A stretch of 64,000 nt of DNA from Pycnococcus provasolii. Lineage: Eukaryota; Chlorophyta; Pseudoscourfieldiophyceae; Pseudoscourfieldiales. Numbering within the stretch: the first letter of the stretch is position 1; each line of letters begins with the position of its first letter. Positions 18,100-29,763 of this stretch are shown here, one piece after another. The stretch is taken from positions 1-64,000 of the forward strand of contig CP150570.1 of the NCBI GenBank assembly GCA_049487715.1, in the 5' to 3' direction. A program made the position numbers and the translations under genes. Under the pieces are notes generated by a model, which was not told the DNA's origin, ran no database searches, and was given only the letters and a program-made list of their open reading frames with translations.

Positions 18100-19878
18100 A
18101 TGCCCTCGTCGGTCGCCGTCCCGCACTTTCTCAAGAACGGCGTCGCAGCAGACAACACGGAAGCAGCAGCAGCAGGCAACAGCTCCATGGACGACACGCA
18201 CTCCTCCCACGACCCGCTCGAGGGAAACGCCAAAAGCAGACGAACGCGCAATGCCGTGTACAACACGCGCCAAGTCGCTCTCAGCTTCGTGCTAGCAGCC
18301 TGCGCCGTCGGCGCTTATGTCGCGACGTTCAGCGGACCACACACGAAAGAAGACTTGCACGATGACGCGGAACTAACGCCGTCGCGAACCCTCGCCGCTG
18401 CACGCAGGTGGATCGACCAGCAGGGGGCGCACTCCTCCTCGGCCGCTGCGACGCCGCGGTGGACAGGTCTCGGCGGAAGCACCGACCCGTGGGAGTGCAA
18501 GACGGCCGACAAGTGCCCGCGCGTAGCGCCAGGAAAGGAGTATCTAGAATTGTATGGTGACGAAACCTTTGGCGCGAGCGTGAAGCTCAGCAACCTCCCC
18601 AGTACAACCGTGAGCTTTCCCAGCGAACTCAACGTCAAGGTGTACGTGTACGAAACTGACGACATTCCTGCGCTAAGGTCGCTCACGCAGGGAAACAAAA
18701 TGTCGCTCAGCCTCTGCTCGAAGGGCATGTGGGGCACGCAGGTGGCGCTGCACCAGTACCTTGCACACAATACGAGAATAAGAACGCGCAACCCAGACGA
18801 GGCGGACTACTTCTTTGTTCCCGCGTATCCCAAGTGCGCGCTCGACAAGCAGGGCATGAGCGAGATGGAACTTGGCAAGCTTTACATCGCCGCTGTCACC
18901 GCCATGCCATACTTCCGGCGTAACGGCGGGCGCGACCACATGTTCGTCTTTCCCAGCGGACGTGGCGTGACGTGCTTTCGCGAGTGGCGTCGGTACATCC
19001 CGCAGAGCATTATATTGGGACCGGAGGGGCACTTCACCGACAACTACGCAGCCGTGGGAACGCCGTACTTTCACGTGCACAAGGACATCGTCATTCCCGG
19101 GCGTGTCGATCACCGGCGCCACACGCTCCTCGAGAAGTCAAAGCCGCTGGGCAAGCCTCGTCGGTACCTCGCGGCATTCTACGGGAACCACCAGGGCAAG
19201 AAGCCTCGTCTCGACGTGCTCGCGCTAGCGAAGAAGTATCCGAACGAGGTGATGGCGGACTGCAAGCGGAATCCGCGCTATGCCGAAATTGTGGGCGATT
19301 CCAAGTTTTGCTTCGCGCCACGAGGCCAGTCGAGCTGGACATTACGCTTCTACGAAAGCTTCTTCTCCGGCTGCATTCCCGTCATCCTCGCTGACGACAT
19401 CGAGCTTCCGTTTTCCGAGTTTGTCGACTACTCGAAGTTCACGGTGAAGTGGCCGCTCGATCATGTGAACGACGATCTCGTGCGGTACCTTCGGTCAGTA
19501 CCCGACGACGTCATTGCGCGTATGCAAGACATGGGAAGGCGCGTGCTCTGTCTGTTTGTGTACCACCACGACGAGCGATACTGCAATTCCTTCTCCGCCT
19601 TGCTACACGTTCTGCAGAAGCGGAGGTGGCAATTCAAGCTCAGCCGGGAAAGCTTCTGGATGCCAGACGGTGCGATTGTCGACCGATCGATGGTCCCAGT
19701 GAGCAACTGGCGACCGCCATTCAAGGTGAGCGGTCTGTATGGCAACGATGTGGGCGACAACAAATGTCCGTCGTGCAAGTGGGGTGGACCGAACGTGTGT
19801 GTGACCACCGCGGATGGAATGAAATGCAAGGGACTTACGAAAGAGCAAGATCCAGGCAATGGCAAGTGTCCACCTTAG
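18100..19878 (+). CDS. Exostosin-family (GT47) glycosyltransferase, type II membrane protein
   Basis: 592 residues from ATG 18100. A short cytosolic N-terminus is followed by one transmembrane segment (VALSFVLAACAVGAYVATF, ~70-90), a Ser/Ala-rich stem with Cys residues, and then the exostosin domain. Markers are VKVYVYETDD, DEADYFFVPAY, GGRDHMFVFPSGRG, a DIVIPG motif, FCFAPRGQSSWTLRFYESFF and GCIPVILADDIELPF, which is the classic GT47 nucleotide-sugar region. It should act in the Golgi on cell-wall or glycoprotein glycans; the donor sugar cannot be told. Plant and algal GT47 members include xylogalacturonan and arabinan transferases and FRA8-type enzymes. A Cys-containing tail (CPSCKWGG..CVTTADGMKC) follows the catalytic domain. 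It converges with NUP107. Confidence 0.9.
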   Translation: MPSSVAVPHFLKNGVAADNTEAAAAGNSSMDDTHSSHDPLEGNAKSRRTRNAVYNTRQVALSFVLAACAVGAYVATFSGPHTKEDLHDDAELTPSRTLAAARRWIDQQGAHSSSAAATPRWTGLGGSTDPWECKTADKCPRVAPGKEYLELYGDETFGASVKLSNLPSTTVSFPSELNVKVYVYETDDIPALRSLTQGNKMSLSLCSKGMWGTQVALHQYLAHNTRIRTRNPDEADYFFVPAYPKCALDKQGMSEMELGKLYIAAVTAMPYFRRNGGRDHMFVFPSGRGVTCFREWRRYIPQSIILGPEGHFTDNYAAVGTPYFHVHKDIVIPGRVDHRRHTLLEKSKPLGKPRRYLAAFYGNHQGKKPRLDVLALAKKYPNEVMADCKRNPRYAEIVGDSKFCFAPRGQSSWTLRFYESFFSGCIPVILADDIELPFSEFVDYSKFTVKWPLDHVNDDLVRYLRSVPDDVIARMQDMGRRVLCLFVYHHDERYCNSFSALLHVLQKRRWQFKLSRESFWMPDGAIVDRSMVPVSNWRPPFKVSGLYGNDVGDNKCPSCKWGGPNVCVTTADGMKCKGLTKEQDPGNGKCPP

Positions 19879-19968
19879 ATGTTGTCTAACAAAAATCACT
19901 TCAGCACGTGTATTATCTGTAACAACGCCTAGGAAGAGATGATGAACAAAGTGCGCGTTACACCAATA

Positions 19969-22900
19969 TCACATTTCAGCAGCAGCCGCAAGGCACGCTT
20001 CGGCATTCGCCTCCCACGCAAGCAGCATAAGCTTTTCCTCAGATGTGAAAAGATCCAACCAAGGCGCCGCGAGCGACGGAGCGAGGAGAATGTCGTCCTC
20101 CCAGCTCACGGCGCGGAGGCGATCCGCCACGTCCACCGCGAGACGTGCGCTGCGTGCAGATGCTGACATGATTGCCATGGGAACCACCATGTTCGCCGCG
20201 AGATGGCACAAAGATGGCATACAACCATCGAGTCTGTGCACACGCCATGATCCTAGTCCAATCTCCGATGTCGACGGACATGCGGTGGCACCACCCTTGA
20301 GAATGTCGGCAACGGCAGACGCAATATCACCCGCTCTCGCCTCGGCATTTGGTTGATTCGCGGCGAGCGTGATCACAACACCAGCCATAGGAGCACCTCC
20401 CTCGACCGTTGGGGATGTCACCGTCTGCACATCGACGGCGACATTCGCACCAAGGCTGCTTACGCGAGATGCGAGGTCGCGGCGAACGGCTGCCGCCACG
20501 ATGCCAGCGTGCTCGGCGGACACGCTCGCGCCATCGGCACCTCCGGTCGCCGTCGCAAGAACACGTATGTACGCAGGGCCAGCGCTAACGGCGGAATCGG
20601 AGGATGTGAACGCTTCCAGTGCGCCGCGCATCTCTCCGAGCGCCTTGCCAAGGTCCAGCGCCAAGCTGCGCAGCTCGAGCACGCGCTCTTCGGGTGACAC
20701 GCGATCATCCACAGTTGCGTCGTGCCGCCGCCCTCGCAGGTCGACGCTGAACAAATGAAGCAGCGCTTCCGCAATCGCGCGTGCCTCACTTCCGCCGGGT
20801 GTCTGCGCAAATAGCGAGGCATCCGCGTGATCTCCCACGGAACTCGTCGCGTTATGCAGCGCGCTTTCTGGGAAGCACGCGTCGAGCCTTTCGCCAAGAA
20901 GCTCTCTGTCAGCCACGCTAGCGCCGTCGTGGCGCCACGATGTCGCAAGCAACTGTAGCATCTCCACGAGGCGGAACGTTCCCAGCACCCATGCGCTCCT
21001 TTCACGGAACAGCCAGCTGACTGTTCGCACAGCATGTCTCACGTCAAAGAGGTTGAAGTTATACTCAGTCAGATGGTGCGCAATCATCTCAGACGGCGAC
21101 GCCGCCGCGTCGTTCGACATCCAACTCGCCGGAGCGTGCATCATCTTCAGCGCATTCAGCGAATCATTGCAGCACTTCAGAGCGCCGTGCAAGGACTCGT
21201 TGATTCCGATGTGACTCACGCATGCGGCCCAGAACGCGGCACGAGCCTCCTCCGCTTGCCGAACGTCAAGCGTCTCGCTGGCAACGGTGATGTCAAGCAG
21301 CGCATCCATGAGCTGTGCGCACGTGTTCTCCAGCAGAGGGCGTCTCAGGAATGAAAGGTAAAGCGGCGCGAGTTCCCACCTGCGCTTAGCGGCAAGCGCG
21401 TACACGTACGCGTTCACGCTCGCGTTGAGCGCCTGCCCGAGTGCACTGTACTCAGCCACGGCGGCCACGGCGGCGGGCAGGGGAGGGCTCTTCATCGCCC
21501 CCTCTTCTTCGGGCGTGCTGTCGACCCATCCCCCGTCTGGCACGAGCCAGTTGAGGATGATTAGCAAATGTGCGGCAAATCGAAGCATGGCATTGTCGGG
21601 ACCGCTCTGCCCCTGCGCCATGTCGCCGTCGCCGTCGCCATCCATCTCGGAGGTCAGGTCCTCGTTTGTCCATGCTCGCATGTGCTTGAGCAATGTCGAA
21701 TACTGTTTGGTGGCTAGGCAAGCCTGTACCTTTCTGTGAGGCATGTGGCACTCAGCCTTCGCACGATCGCAAACGCTCGCACCCATTTCCGACGTTCCGT
21801 CCACAAGTGCCTCAACGCACGCGGTCAGCGAGGGTGGTGCAATATAGTCACCGTCAGCCGACGGCGGCCATTCCATCGACAAGCTGGTGTGCTCCATGAC
21901 GACGTCGTCGCCAAAATCGTCGTCGTCGCTGCCGTCCGCCTCGCCAGGGTCGACGTAGGGAAGTGTTAGCTGCGTGCCGTCGTCGTCGCCGTCGTCGCCG
22001 GTACCGCCGTCGTTAACATCCTCAACGCTGTTGTAGGTACGTTGTCGCGCAGTGTCAGTCTCCGCGCCAAGCTTCTCGTCGAGTCGCGTCACAAGCCAGC
22101 ATCGAAGCATCGCCCAAAGCGCATCCTCCCATGTTTCGCAGGCGAGCAGTGCGTGCCTTGCAGATCCGCACGAAATCCCCAGCATGCTCGCCTCGTGAGT
22201 GCTGGTGGCACTCTTCGCCGCATGGAGGCATGCGAAGCGGTGCACGCGATGTGGCTTTTCCGGATCACCCCACTCAAGTTCTGTGCGCAGAGCCTCCGCC
22301 GCTGCCGTCAGCGCCTCCGCGGGCGGCAATTCCGACTCCTCCGGTTCCGCGGTACTCGGTGCACACGGCACGTCAAAGCGCACGACGACCTCGTGGTTCT
22401 CGCACGCACTTTCCTCCTCGAGAACGCCGAGACGCGTGAGTGGATGCCATCCGTGCGGAGCTCCGGGGTGGCGCAGTGCGGCAACACGCCACGCGCATCC
22501 TGCATGCCTGAGAAGCCTTGCAGCCTCCGCGTGGCGTGCACATCTCCGCAGCGTCCATGCACCTCGCAGCACGCGCGCCTCGCTGGCTGCGTCCGTGGGT
22601 GGCAGCTGCGTTCCCATCCTGGCGCACGCGTCGGGGTCTGCGCCTCCTGCGCTTGCGCCACTACGCACGGCGAACCGCGGCACAGCCTCCCTGGGTGCGT
22701 ATCGAAGAAGCATCTCCGCCGCGGCGGCGCCGTCGTTATTCTCGCCGCCGCCGCCGCCGCCGCCGTCGTCGTCTTCGCCACCGGCACCGCCGTCGAGCCT
22801 CCTCCGCGCGAGTTCCTCGAGCCACGTGACAATGCGCGCCGCCCTGTTGACGTCCGTTTCTGGCTGAGCGACGAGCGCGTGTGCGCGTTTCAAGCGCGGC

Positions 22901-23382
22901 GTGGGCATCGCCGACGGTGCGCACGCCTCGCCTACAGGCCACAAGACTTGCGGGTCGTCGAGAAAGAGGTGCCACATGAGTGCCCACGAGGCTGCCTCTT
23001 CGTCGAAGGTTCGTTTGGAGGCGTGATGTCCTTTCGCCTTGCGTGCCGCCGCCCTACACGTCGCTTCGAGCTGCGCGAGCGCGGTGCATAGCGAGATGTT
23101 CTCCCGAATCACGCCTGACAGCACGTGAGCAAACTGCGTGTCAACAAACTTGGCTGAAACGTCGTCGTCATCGTAGGAGAAGGATGAGGAGTCAGGGAAG
23201 GATGCAGGTGTTGCTGCCGCTGCTGCTGCTGTACGCGTTACCTGTTGTGTCACTTGCGCATTTTTGCCAAGAGCAAGAGAGTTGTGAGCCTGAGGGACGA
23301 CGACATCCAGAGCAGTCAGCAGGTGCATGTCATCGTCGGATGAGTTATTGTCATGACGACGCAGTAGTGCTGTTGTGTTCAT
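19969..23382 (-). CDS. NUP107: Nucleoporin Nup107/Nup84 homologue
   Basis: 1137 residues from ATG 23382. The N-terminus is disordered. The alpha-helical region then shows Nup84/Nup107 landmarks: WALMWHLFLDD, NRAARIVTWLEELARR, an RYAPREAVPRFAVRSG stretch, and DAASEARVLRGAWTLRRCARHAEAARLL followed by AGCAWRVAAL, the usual size-restart helix pair. Two acidic insertions (runs of Asp and Gly) interrupt the helical domain. Nup107 belongs to the Y-shaped outer-ring complex of the nuclear pore and binds Nup133 through its C-terminus. The C-terminal third is more divergent. The length is somewhat above the ~920 residues of human NUP107. A single uninterrupted frame; no intron seen. Confidence 0.75.
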   Translation of the reverse strand: MNTTALLRRHDNNSSDDDMHLLTALDVVVPQAHNSLALGKNAQVTQQVTRTAAAAAATPASFPDSSSFSYDDDDVSAKFVDTQFAHVLSGVIRENISLCTALAQLEATCRAAARKAKGHHASKRTFDEEAASWALMWHLFLDDPQVLWPVGEACAPSAMPTPRLKRAHALVAQPETDVNRAARIVTWLEELARRRLDGGAGGEDDDGGGGGGGENNDGAAAAEMLLRYAPREAVPRFAVRSGASAGGADPDACARMGTQLPPTDAASEARVLRGAWTLRRCARHAEAARLLRHAGCAWRVAALRHPGAPHGWHPLTRLGVLEEESACENHEVVVRFDVPCAPSTAEPEESELPPAEALTAAAEALRTELEWGDPEKPHRVHRFACLHAAKSATSTHEASMLGISCGSARHALLACETWEDALWAMLRCWLVTRLDEKLGAETDTARQRTYNSVEDVNDGGTGDDGDDDGTQLTLPYVDPGEADGSDDDDFGDDVVMEHTSLSMEWPPSADGDYIAPPSLTACVEALVDGTSEMGASVCDRAKAECHMPHRKVQACLATKQYSTLLKHMRAWTNEDLTSEMDGDGDGDMAQGQSGPDNAMLRFAAHLLIILNWLVPDGGWVDSTPEEEGAMKSPPLPAAVAAVAEYSALGQALNASVNAYVYALAAKRRWELAPLYLSFLRRPLLENTCAQLMDALLDITVASETLDVRQAEEARAAFWAACVSHIGINESLHGALKCCNDSLNALKMMHAPASWMSNDAAASPSEMIAHHLTEYNFNLFDVRHAVRTVSWLFRERSAWVLGTFRLVEMLQLLATSWRHDGASVADRELLGERLDACFPESALHNATSSVGDHADASLFAQTPGGSEARAIAEALLHLFSVDLRGRRHDATVDDRVSPEERVLELRSLALDLGKALGEMRGALEAFTSSDSAVSAGPAYIRVLATATGGADGASVSAEHAGIVAAAVRRDLASRVSSLGANVAVDVQTVTSPTVEGGAPMAGVVITLAANQPNAEARAGDIASAVADILKGGATACPSTSEIGLGSWRVHRLDGCMPSLCHLAANMVVPMAIMSASARSARLAVDVADRLRAVSWEDDILLAPSLAAPWLDLFTSEEKLMLLAWEANAEACLAAAAEM

Positions 23383-23856
23383 TCGTGCGGAAAGAACTCG
23401 GGAAAAAGAAGTCACAAGCCGACCACAAGGAGTTGTTGCCGGATCTTGCTCTTAAGACTGCTGACAGTTAACTGACACACAGAAAGCAGAAAACAAAGCA
23501 GAAAACAAAGCAGAAAACCGTGAAGAAGAAATGGCGGGTCCCTCCCACGCTCTCATTCATTCAACCCGTGGAACAATTTCCTTTTGCGAAACACGAAACC
23601 CTAAATAATAAATTAAAAATGATCTACAGTAACCCCGAATTCGGAATGGTCCCTCAAGTTCATGGGGAAAGACAAGAATGATATAGAGGATACAGAATCT
23701 CCCTCGCCTTTCAGAGTGGTTAAATGGGGATCCACCCTTGCACTATTTGTCTTTCTCCTCTTCCGCGTCGGTCGTCGTCGTCGTTTTATTTCCTTCTCCT
23801 CCTGCACGAGCTCCGAGGGTTTCATCTCGTTTCATCCTCGCAGTAGTGCTCACGTC
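23383..23856. promoter_or_regulatory. Divergent promoter NUP107 / COX5C with telobox
   Basis: 474 bp between divergent starts. A perfect plant-type telobox AAACCCTAA is at 23596-23604, followed by an A/T-rich stretch. A repeated CAGAAAACAAAG unit lies at about 23485-23515. Teloboxes are common in promoters of plant genes for translation and cell growth; function here is inferred. Confidence 0.5.
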
Positions 23857-24522
23857 ATGCGCGGCTCGTTCGCTCGCTCGTGTGCGGGCGCAATCGAAGC
23901 AGCGAACAACCGCACCGTCGCGAGCGTACTCAAGAGGTTCGAGGGAATCTCCGCGGAGGAGGCGAAGGCCCTGGGAGAGGGGACAATCAAAGTCTCCGAA
24001 CTCAAAACCGTCAAGGCGATTCACGCAAAAACCATGTACGCGCCGGAGGAGACGGTCTACGAACGCGTCTCTTTCCCGTTCGGTACGTCAAAGAACAAAC
24101 CGCGTATACCTCGACAACACAAAACAGGAACGGGACGCCGGGGGAAGGAAGGGAGGGAGGGAGGAAGGGAGGGAGGAGGGCGAAAATGGTGGAAGAGCGA
24201 GCTCAAGGAGAGGCTGCAGCGAGCGTGCAGCCAGCAGTCCCTTTTGTGCGCCGTGGGTGGGTGGATGGGTGGTGAAGGGAGGGAGGGAGGGAGGGAGATC
24301 AACAAGAGGCTTGCGCACTATTTCGACCATTTCAACTCAAACCTTCATCCGCTGACACACGCTTTCTCCCCCTTTTTTTTTCCAACCACTTCAGAACTTG
24401 CATGCGCAACAGTCGTGGGAGTTATTTTCGGTGGCACATGGAAGATGTACCACTGGAACGAGCGACGCAAGATCAACGACTTCTACGCTAAGCACGGTGA
24501 GATGTACGGCGTCAAGCGCTAA
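23857..24522 (+). CDS. COX5C: Cytochrome c oxidase subunit 5C-like
   Basis: Two exons, 23857..24082 and 24395..24522, 117 residues. The 312-bp intron runs GTACGTC..CACTTCAG, phase 1, and is largely GGGA simple repeats. Exon 2 gives the diagnostic core GVIFGGTWKMYHWNERRKIN, matching plant COX5C (GLxxGGxWKMHHWNEQRK): one transmembrane helix followed by a basic matrix-side tail. The N-terminal ~70 residues are longer than in plants and begin MRGSFARSCAG, a plausible mitochondrial presequence. The subunit sits in the inner mitochondrial membrane as a small accessory part of complex IV. Its stop is 135 bp from the convergent Cpn60 stop. Confidence 0.85.
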   Translation: MRGSFARSCAGAIEAANNRTVASVLKRFEGISAEEAKALGEGTIKVSELKTVKAIHAKTMYAPEETVYERVSFPFGTSKNKPRIPRQHKTGTGRRGKEGREGGREGGGRKWWKSELKERLQRACSQQSLLCAVGGWMGGEGREGGREINKRLAHYFDHFNSNLHPLTHAFSPFFFPTTSELACATVVGVIFGGTWKMYHWNERRKINDFYAKHGEMYGVKR

Positions 24523-24580
24523 AGCATATATGGCCACTCGCTCTACGTGAAGAAAAAAAAAAAACAAAGCTGTGATTTTG

Positions 24581-24640
24581 CTCATTCAGTAATAGGAATG
24601 GAGTTTTACTTCGTCCACGGGGTCTACGGTCGTCGTATTC
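24581..24640 (+). repeat. Dispersed 3'-flank repeat, degenerate copy
   Basis: The sequence from TCATTCAGTAATAGG, with GGAGTTTTACTTCGTCC and CGGTCGTC following, resembles the start of the repeat at 31579 and the minus strand of 1226-1150. It lies about 60 bp after the COX5C stop, in sense for that gene, and abuts the Cpn60 stop. Similarity is short and partial. Confidence 0.45.
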
Positions 24641-24657
24641 ATAGTTGTTCTCTTTTT

Positions 24658-26628
<1,971 letters not shown>

Positions 26629-26746
26629 TCAAGGACGGGTCCCCTCTTGTTCTACACGTACTGTACTCTAAGGACCAGGCGGGGGAAGAATTCACCATTG
26701 CACCTGTTCTGCCGTTAGCGACACGCCGTCGAGGGAATTGCCCAGG

Positions 26747-26779
26747 TAGGGTTAGGGTTAGGGTTAGGGTTAGGGTTAG
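26747..26779. repeat. Interstitial telomeric repeat in Cpn60 / dioxygenase promoter
   Basis: About 5.5 perfect TTAGGG units lie between the divergent starts at 26424 and 26911. The rest of this 486-bp intergenic region is G-rich near Cpn60 and has nothing else recognisable. Confidence 0.9.
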
Positions 26780-26910
26780 TACCTCCCGTGCCTGGGTGCA
26801 TCGTCCTTCCAGCCTTCCGGGCTTAATACCTCTTCCCCCTCTTCCAACAAAGCCACGCAGCAGGGCCCCTTACTCTTACAGCAAGACCTGTGTCTCCCGC
26901 GCCAACGACG

Positions 26911-28548
26911 ATGATGACAACAAACGACAAGGACGGGAAGCGTGCAAGTGGTGGTGCGAACGCACAGCTTGCACAACCTGCTCCCGTTGCGCAAGCCAAC
27001 GACAAGGCAGAAACAACGACGTCAAAACAACAGCCGCCCTTGACCGTCTCGCAGAGGAGGTTGCTGGCCATACAAAAGCTGGCCAAGGTGTTCGGCAACA
27101 ACAGAACCAACAGGCTCGACATAAGGGAGCTCATCGCGGCCGAAAAACACAGCCTCAGAGCCATCAAGCGCGTCACAAACGAATCGCACATAGCGCAAAT
27201 ATGCCAACGAAGGCTCGCTGTGATTCGGGGGCAGACGTCCGACTTCTTCGACGACTCGGATGACTCGGATGACGAATACCTCGTGGAAAAGGACTCGTTC
27301 AAGCTTACGCAACAACAAAGGAAGAAGAGAGGCAAGTTGCGATCGAAGCAGCTGTACAGGTACATGCATCGTGCCGTCTCTGGCGTGTTGCCAGCCGACT
27401 TGGAGCTGCTTACGGAGGAATTCTGGCTGCAGGTGTCAAAGTGGGAGGAAATCTACGCAGAGGAAGCCGAAGCCGCGCAACGCGAGGGAGCACCTTACGC
27501 CGCAGCAGCAGGTTCCCGCGAAAACTTGATTCGGCACGGCTACTGCGTTGCGCCTCCAACGACCTCGGGTTGCGCTCCTGAAGTTGCAGCCATCACACGT
27601 GCTATCGACATGCTTGCCGAAAATGGCTGGCATCCCGCGTTCGTCTGGATGCTTCCCGGGACTTGGAAATACGCCTCGCGGATGTTTGACCTCGCTAATG
27701 AGCTGACAGCGCCGGGCGAGACGCAAGTCTCCGGTGACGTGACCATGGAGCCAACGCCATTTGCGTGGAAGTTGCGGCCGGGTGGGCGCACGAAAACGGA
27801 CAGGGGTGGCAACTTCCCGCTGCCGCACCGTGACTACGCGCACGACGAGGTGTTTGAGCCAGGCGTACAGGCACCCGCCGTGCTTTCTGTTTGGATTCCC
27901 GTTGTCGACGTCAACGCGTCGAGCGGCTGCATGTACATGCTGCCTCGCGGCGACGATGTGCTGTTTGACAAGCCAAATCACGCCGCTCACATGCGAGCAG
28001 CCTTGCCGGCGGATGACGATGACAGCGACGCCGAACGCGAAGCTGCAGAAGGGACGAGCGACGACGACAGCAAAGAATCTGGTCAGGACGCGACGAATGC
28101 GGACTCATTCGTCGACGACCCCGAGGTGATTAAGACGATCGAGACGCGCTTTCCGTTCCACCGCTGCGTTCCCGTCGCGCCGCTAGGTGCAGGCACTGCC
28201 GTCGCATGGGCGGGAAACACATTGCATTGGGGTTCGTCGTGCGCGGCAGAGCCACCGCCGCATGTGTTTCCACCCGCGCCGCCGCGCCGCTCCATTGCAT
28301 TCACGTTTCGTCGCAGTGGTGCCAAGCTGCATCGTGCAAGCTCGCGCGAGGGTCCCATCACGCGTTCGGAGGCGGAGGCGGGCGTACCGGACATTGAAAG
28401 GAGGTTTCGCATCGTCATGCAAAGCATTGTGCTGTACAGTCAGTGGATAGACATGAGCCTCTGCGTTCCAAGGGAGTACTGCCTAGAGACGAGTCTGCAC
28501 GAATCGGAACAGTTGAGACATGCCCGATTGCGTGAACCATCCATGTAA
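26911..28548 (+). CDS. Phytanoyl-CoA dioxygenase (PhyH)-like 2-oxoglutarate/Fe(II) oxygenase
   Basis: 545 residues from the first ATG at 26911 (a second ATG follows at once). The N-terminal ~170 residues are Gln/Ala/Lys-rich with an acidic DDSDDSDDE patch. The oxygenase domain shows the Fe ligands of the HxD..H facial triad: PLPHRDYAHD, then LSVWIPVVDVNASSGCMYML, and distal AVAWAGNTLHWGSSC followed by RRSIAFTFRR with the 2-oxoglutarate-binding Arg. An acidic insertion of ~70 residues (DDDDSDAEREAAEG) separates the two halves. The substrate is unknown; algal PhyH proteins form large families acting on lipids, alkaloids or pigments. No signal or transit peptide is obvious. Confidence 0.8.
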   Translation: MMTTNDKDGKRASGGANAQLAQPAPVAQANDKAETTTSKQQPPLTVSQRRLLAIQKLAKVFGNNRTNRLDIRELIAAEKHSLRAIKRVTNESHIAQICQRRLAVIRGQTSDFFDDSDDSDDEYLVEKDSFKLTQQQRKKRGKLRSKQLYRYMHRAVSGVLPADLELLTEEFWLQVSKWEEIYAEEAEAAQREGAPYAAAAGSRENLIRHGYCVAPPTTSGCAPEVAAITRAIDMLAENGWHPAFVWMLPGTWKYASRMFDLANELTAPGETQVSGDVTMEPTPFAWKLRPGGRTKTDRGGNFPLPHRDYAHDEVFEPGVQAPAVLSVWIPVVDVNASSGCMYMLPRGDDVLFDKPNHAAHMRAALPADDDDSDAEREAAEGTSDDDSKESGQDATNADSFVDDPEVIKTIETRFPFHRCVPVAPLGAGTAVAWAGNTLHWGSSCAAEPPPHVFPPAPPRRSIAFTFRRSGAKLHRASSREGPITRSEAEAGVPDIERRFRIVMQSIVLYSQWIDMSLCVPREYCLETSLHESEQLRHARLREPSM

Positions 28549-28904
28549 ATCATTCATTCATCTTTGTAAACTACATGTAATGGTGGTGGTGCGGCTTCAC
28601 CTCTCCACGCCGTTCGTTGAGGTTGAAGTCGTACTTTGCGTTGCCTCGCCCGCGCTTGGTGCCATTTAACGCATTCGTCAGCGGGTGGCGCGACGGGGGA
28701 CGGCTTGCACGTTCGCCAACTGGGGGATCCCAAAGGTTTGTCCCCGCCAAAACTCATGCATCTGCGACGGATCCCCTAAACCTGACGGGCTCGTCTAATC
28801 TTAGACTACGCATCAACGACAACAGCAGACAAAAAACAACACGGAATCTCTCACGACGCCGCGCACTGGTAGAATAAGCGCCTTGTAATTGAGCGTGTCA
28901 TTGT
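28549..28904. other. Convergent intergenic region, dioxygenase / NDUFA6
   Basis: 356 bp between two stop codons. The minus strand has an open stretch ending at TAG 28576-28574 whose last residues read like protein (GNAKYDFNLNERRGEVK then four His), but no in-frame ATG or splice site was convincing. A near-telobox CCCCTAAACC lies at about 28773. No known gene is assigned. Confidence 0.4.
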
Positions 28905-29312
28905 TTACACCTTCATTTTTCCCTGTAGGAATCCCTCCAAGAACGAGCTTGCGTTCTTGCCCCCCGCCACTTGAACGTGCGTCGGCGCCACCTTGACGCC
29001 CTTCTCGACGTACCTCGTGAGTATGTGGTGTCGCTGCGTGTGGTGTCCGAGTAGGTTTGTGATTTCTGCGTTCGCCTTGAAGAGCAGAAGGTCAATCATC
29101 TGCTTGTCTGTAACTTGTACGTTCTTTCGAAACTCTCCCGCGACAACTTTTCTGAGTCCCGCGACGTTCGTGACGTCCTGTAGCTGGTAGTTGCGCACGA
29201 CCCACGGGAGTTCTCGGCACACCTGTCTGAAAAGGCTCCTCGACCTGAACTGCGCTTCCGCGAGGGTTTGGCTGATCCGAGGCGCGGCGGCGTTCGCGAA
29301 CGCGGACGACAT
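28905..29312 (-). CDS. NDUFA6: Mitochondrial complex I subunit NDUFA6 (B14, LYR family)
   Basis: 135 residues from ATG 29312, close to the ~130 of human NDUFA6. The LYR-type motif appears as SLFRQVCRELPWVVRNYQL (Leu-Phe-Arg in place of Leu-Tyr-Arg), followed by the family pattern VAGEFRKNVQVTDKQMIDLL and a His/Arg-rich helix (HHTQRHHILTRYV). NDUFA6 docks at the matrix arm near the quinone site and binds the acyl carrier protein through the LYR helix. It stands alone, converging with the dioxygenase and diverging from eIF2D. Confidence 0.85.
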   Translation of the reverse strand: MSSAFANAAAPRISQTLAEAQFRSRSLFRQVCRELPWVVRNYQLQDVTNVAGLRKVVAGEFRKNVQVTDKQMIDLLLFKANAEITNLLGHHTQRHHILTRYVEKGVKVAPTHVQVAGGKNASSFLEGFLQGKMKV

Positions 29313-29763
29313 GGAAACCAAAGGAATATAAGAGACGAGAAAACCACCAGTGAAGTGAAGTGTAAAAAAAACCCTCGAGGCTCTTATAATAATGTCCCTA
29401 GGAGAATGAGAAATGGAATGAGAAATGGGGAGGGCGAAAGAAAAGAAGGGTTCAGGGGAGGGAAGGACGAGACTCGCCCCCTCTAAGGAGGCAACAACGG
29501 ATCCCCTACTAGGGACTTCTATGGTAGGGAAACCCTAAACCTTTACTGGGAGTTTCCTCCCCCAACCAGACCCTGGGCCCTTGTCCCTGGACCTCCTCCC
29601 CCTCCCCCTCGCCGGCATTCGCATTAACTTAGGATTCCGCTCGTTTCGTTTGTACAGTGGCGGCTCCTATTATAGTATTCCTCTCATCTCATCAGCTGCA
29701 GTGTCATTGTTAGATTTTATTACAGTACCCATAAGAATTACCTGAAGAAGAAACCATCATATC
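29313..29763. promoter_or_regulatory. Divergent promoter NDUFA6 / eIF2D with telobox
   Basis: 451 bp. It contains AAACCCTAA at 29530-29538, near the middle, and C-rich patches (CCTCCTCCCC at about 29590-29605). Divergent genes for respiration and translation share it. Confidence 0.5.

Noticed and set aside
28574-28757. Minus-strand protein-like stretch ending in four His after NDUFA6
   Set aside because: Reads like protein at the end but lacks an in-frame ATG, and no convincing splice site joins it to an upstream exon; kept only as a note in the intergenic entry.
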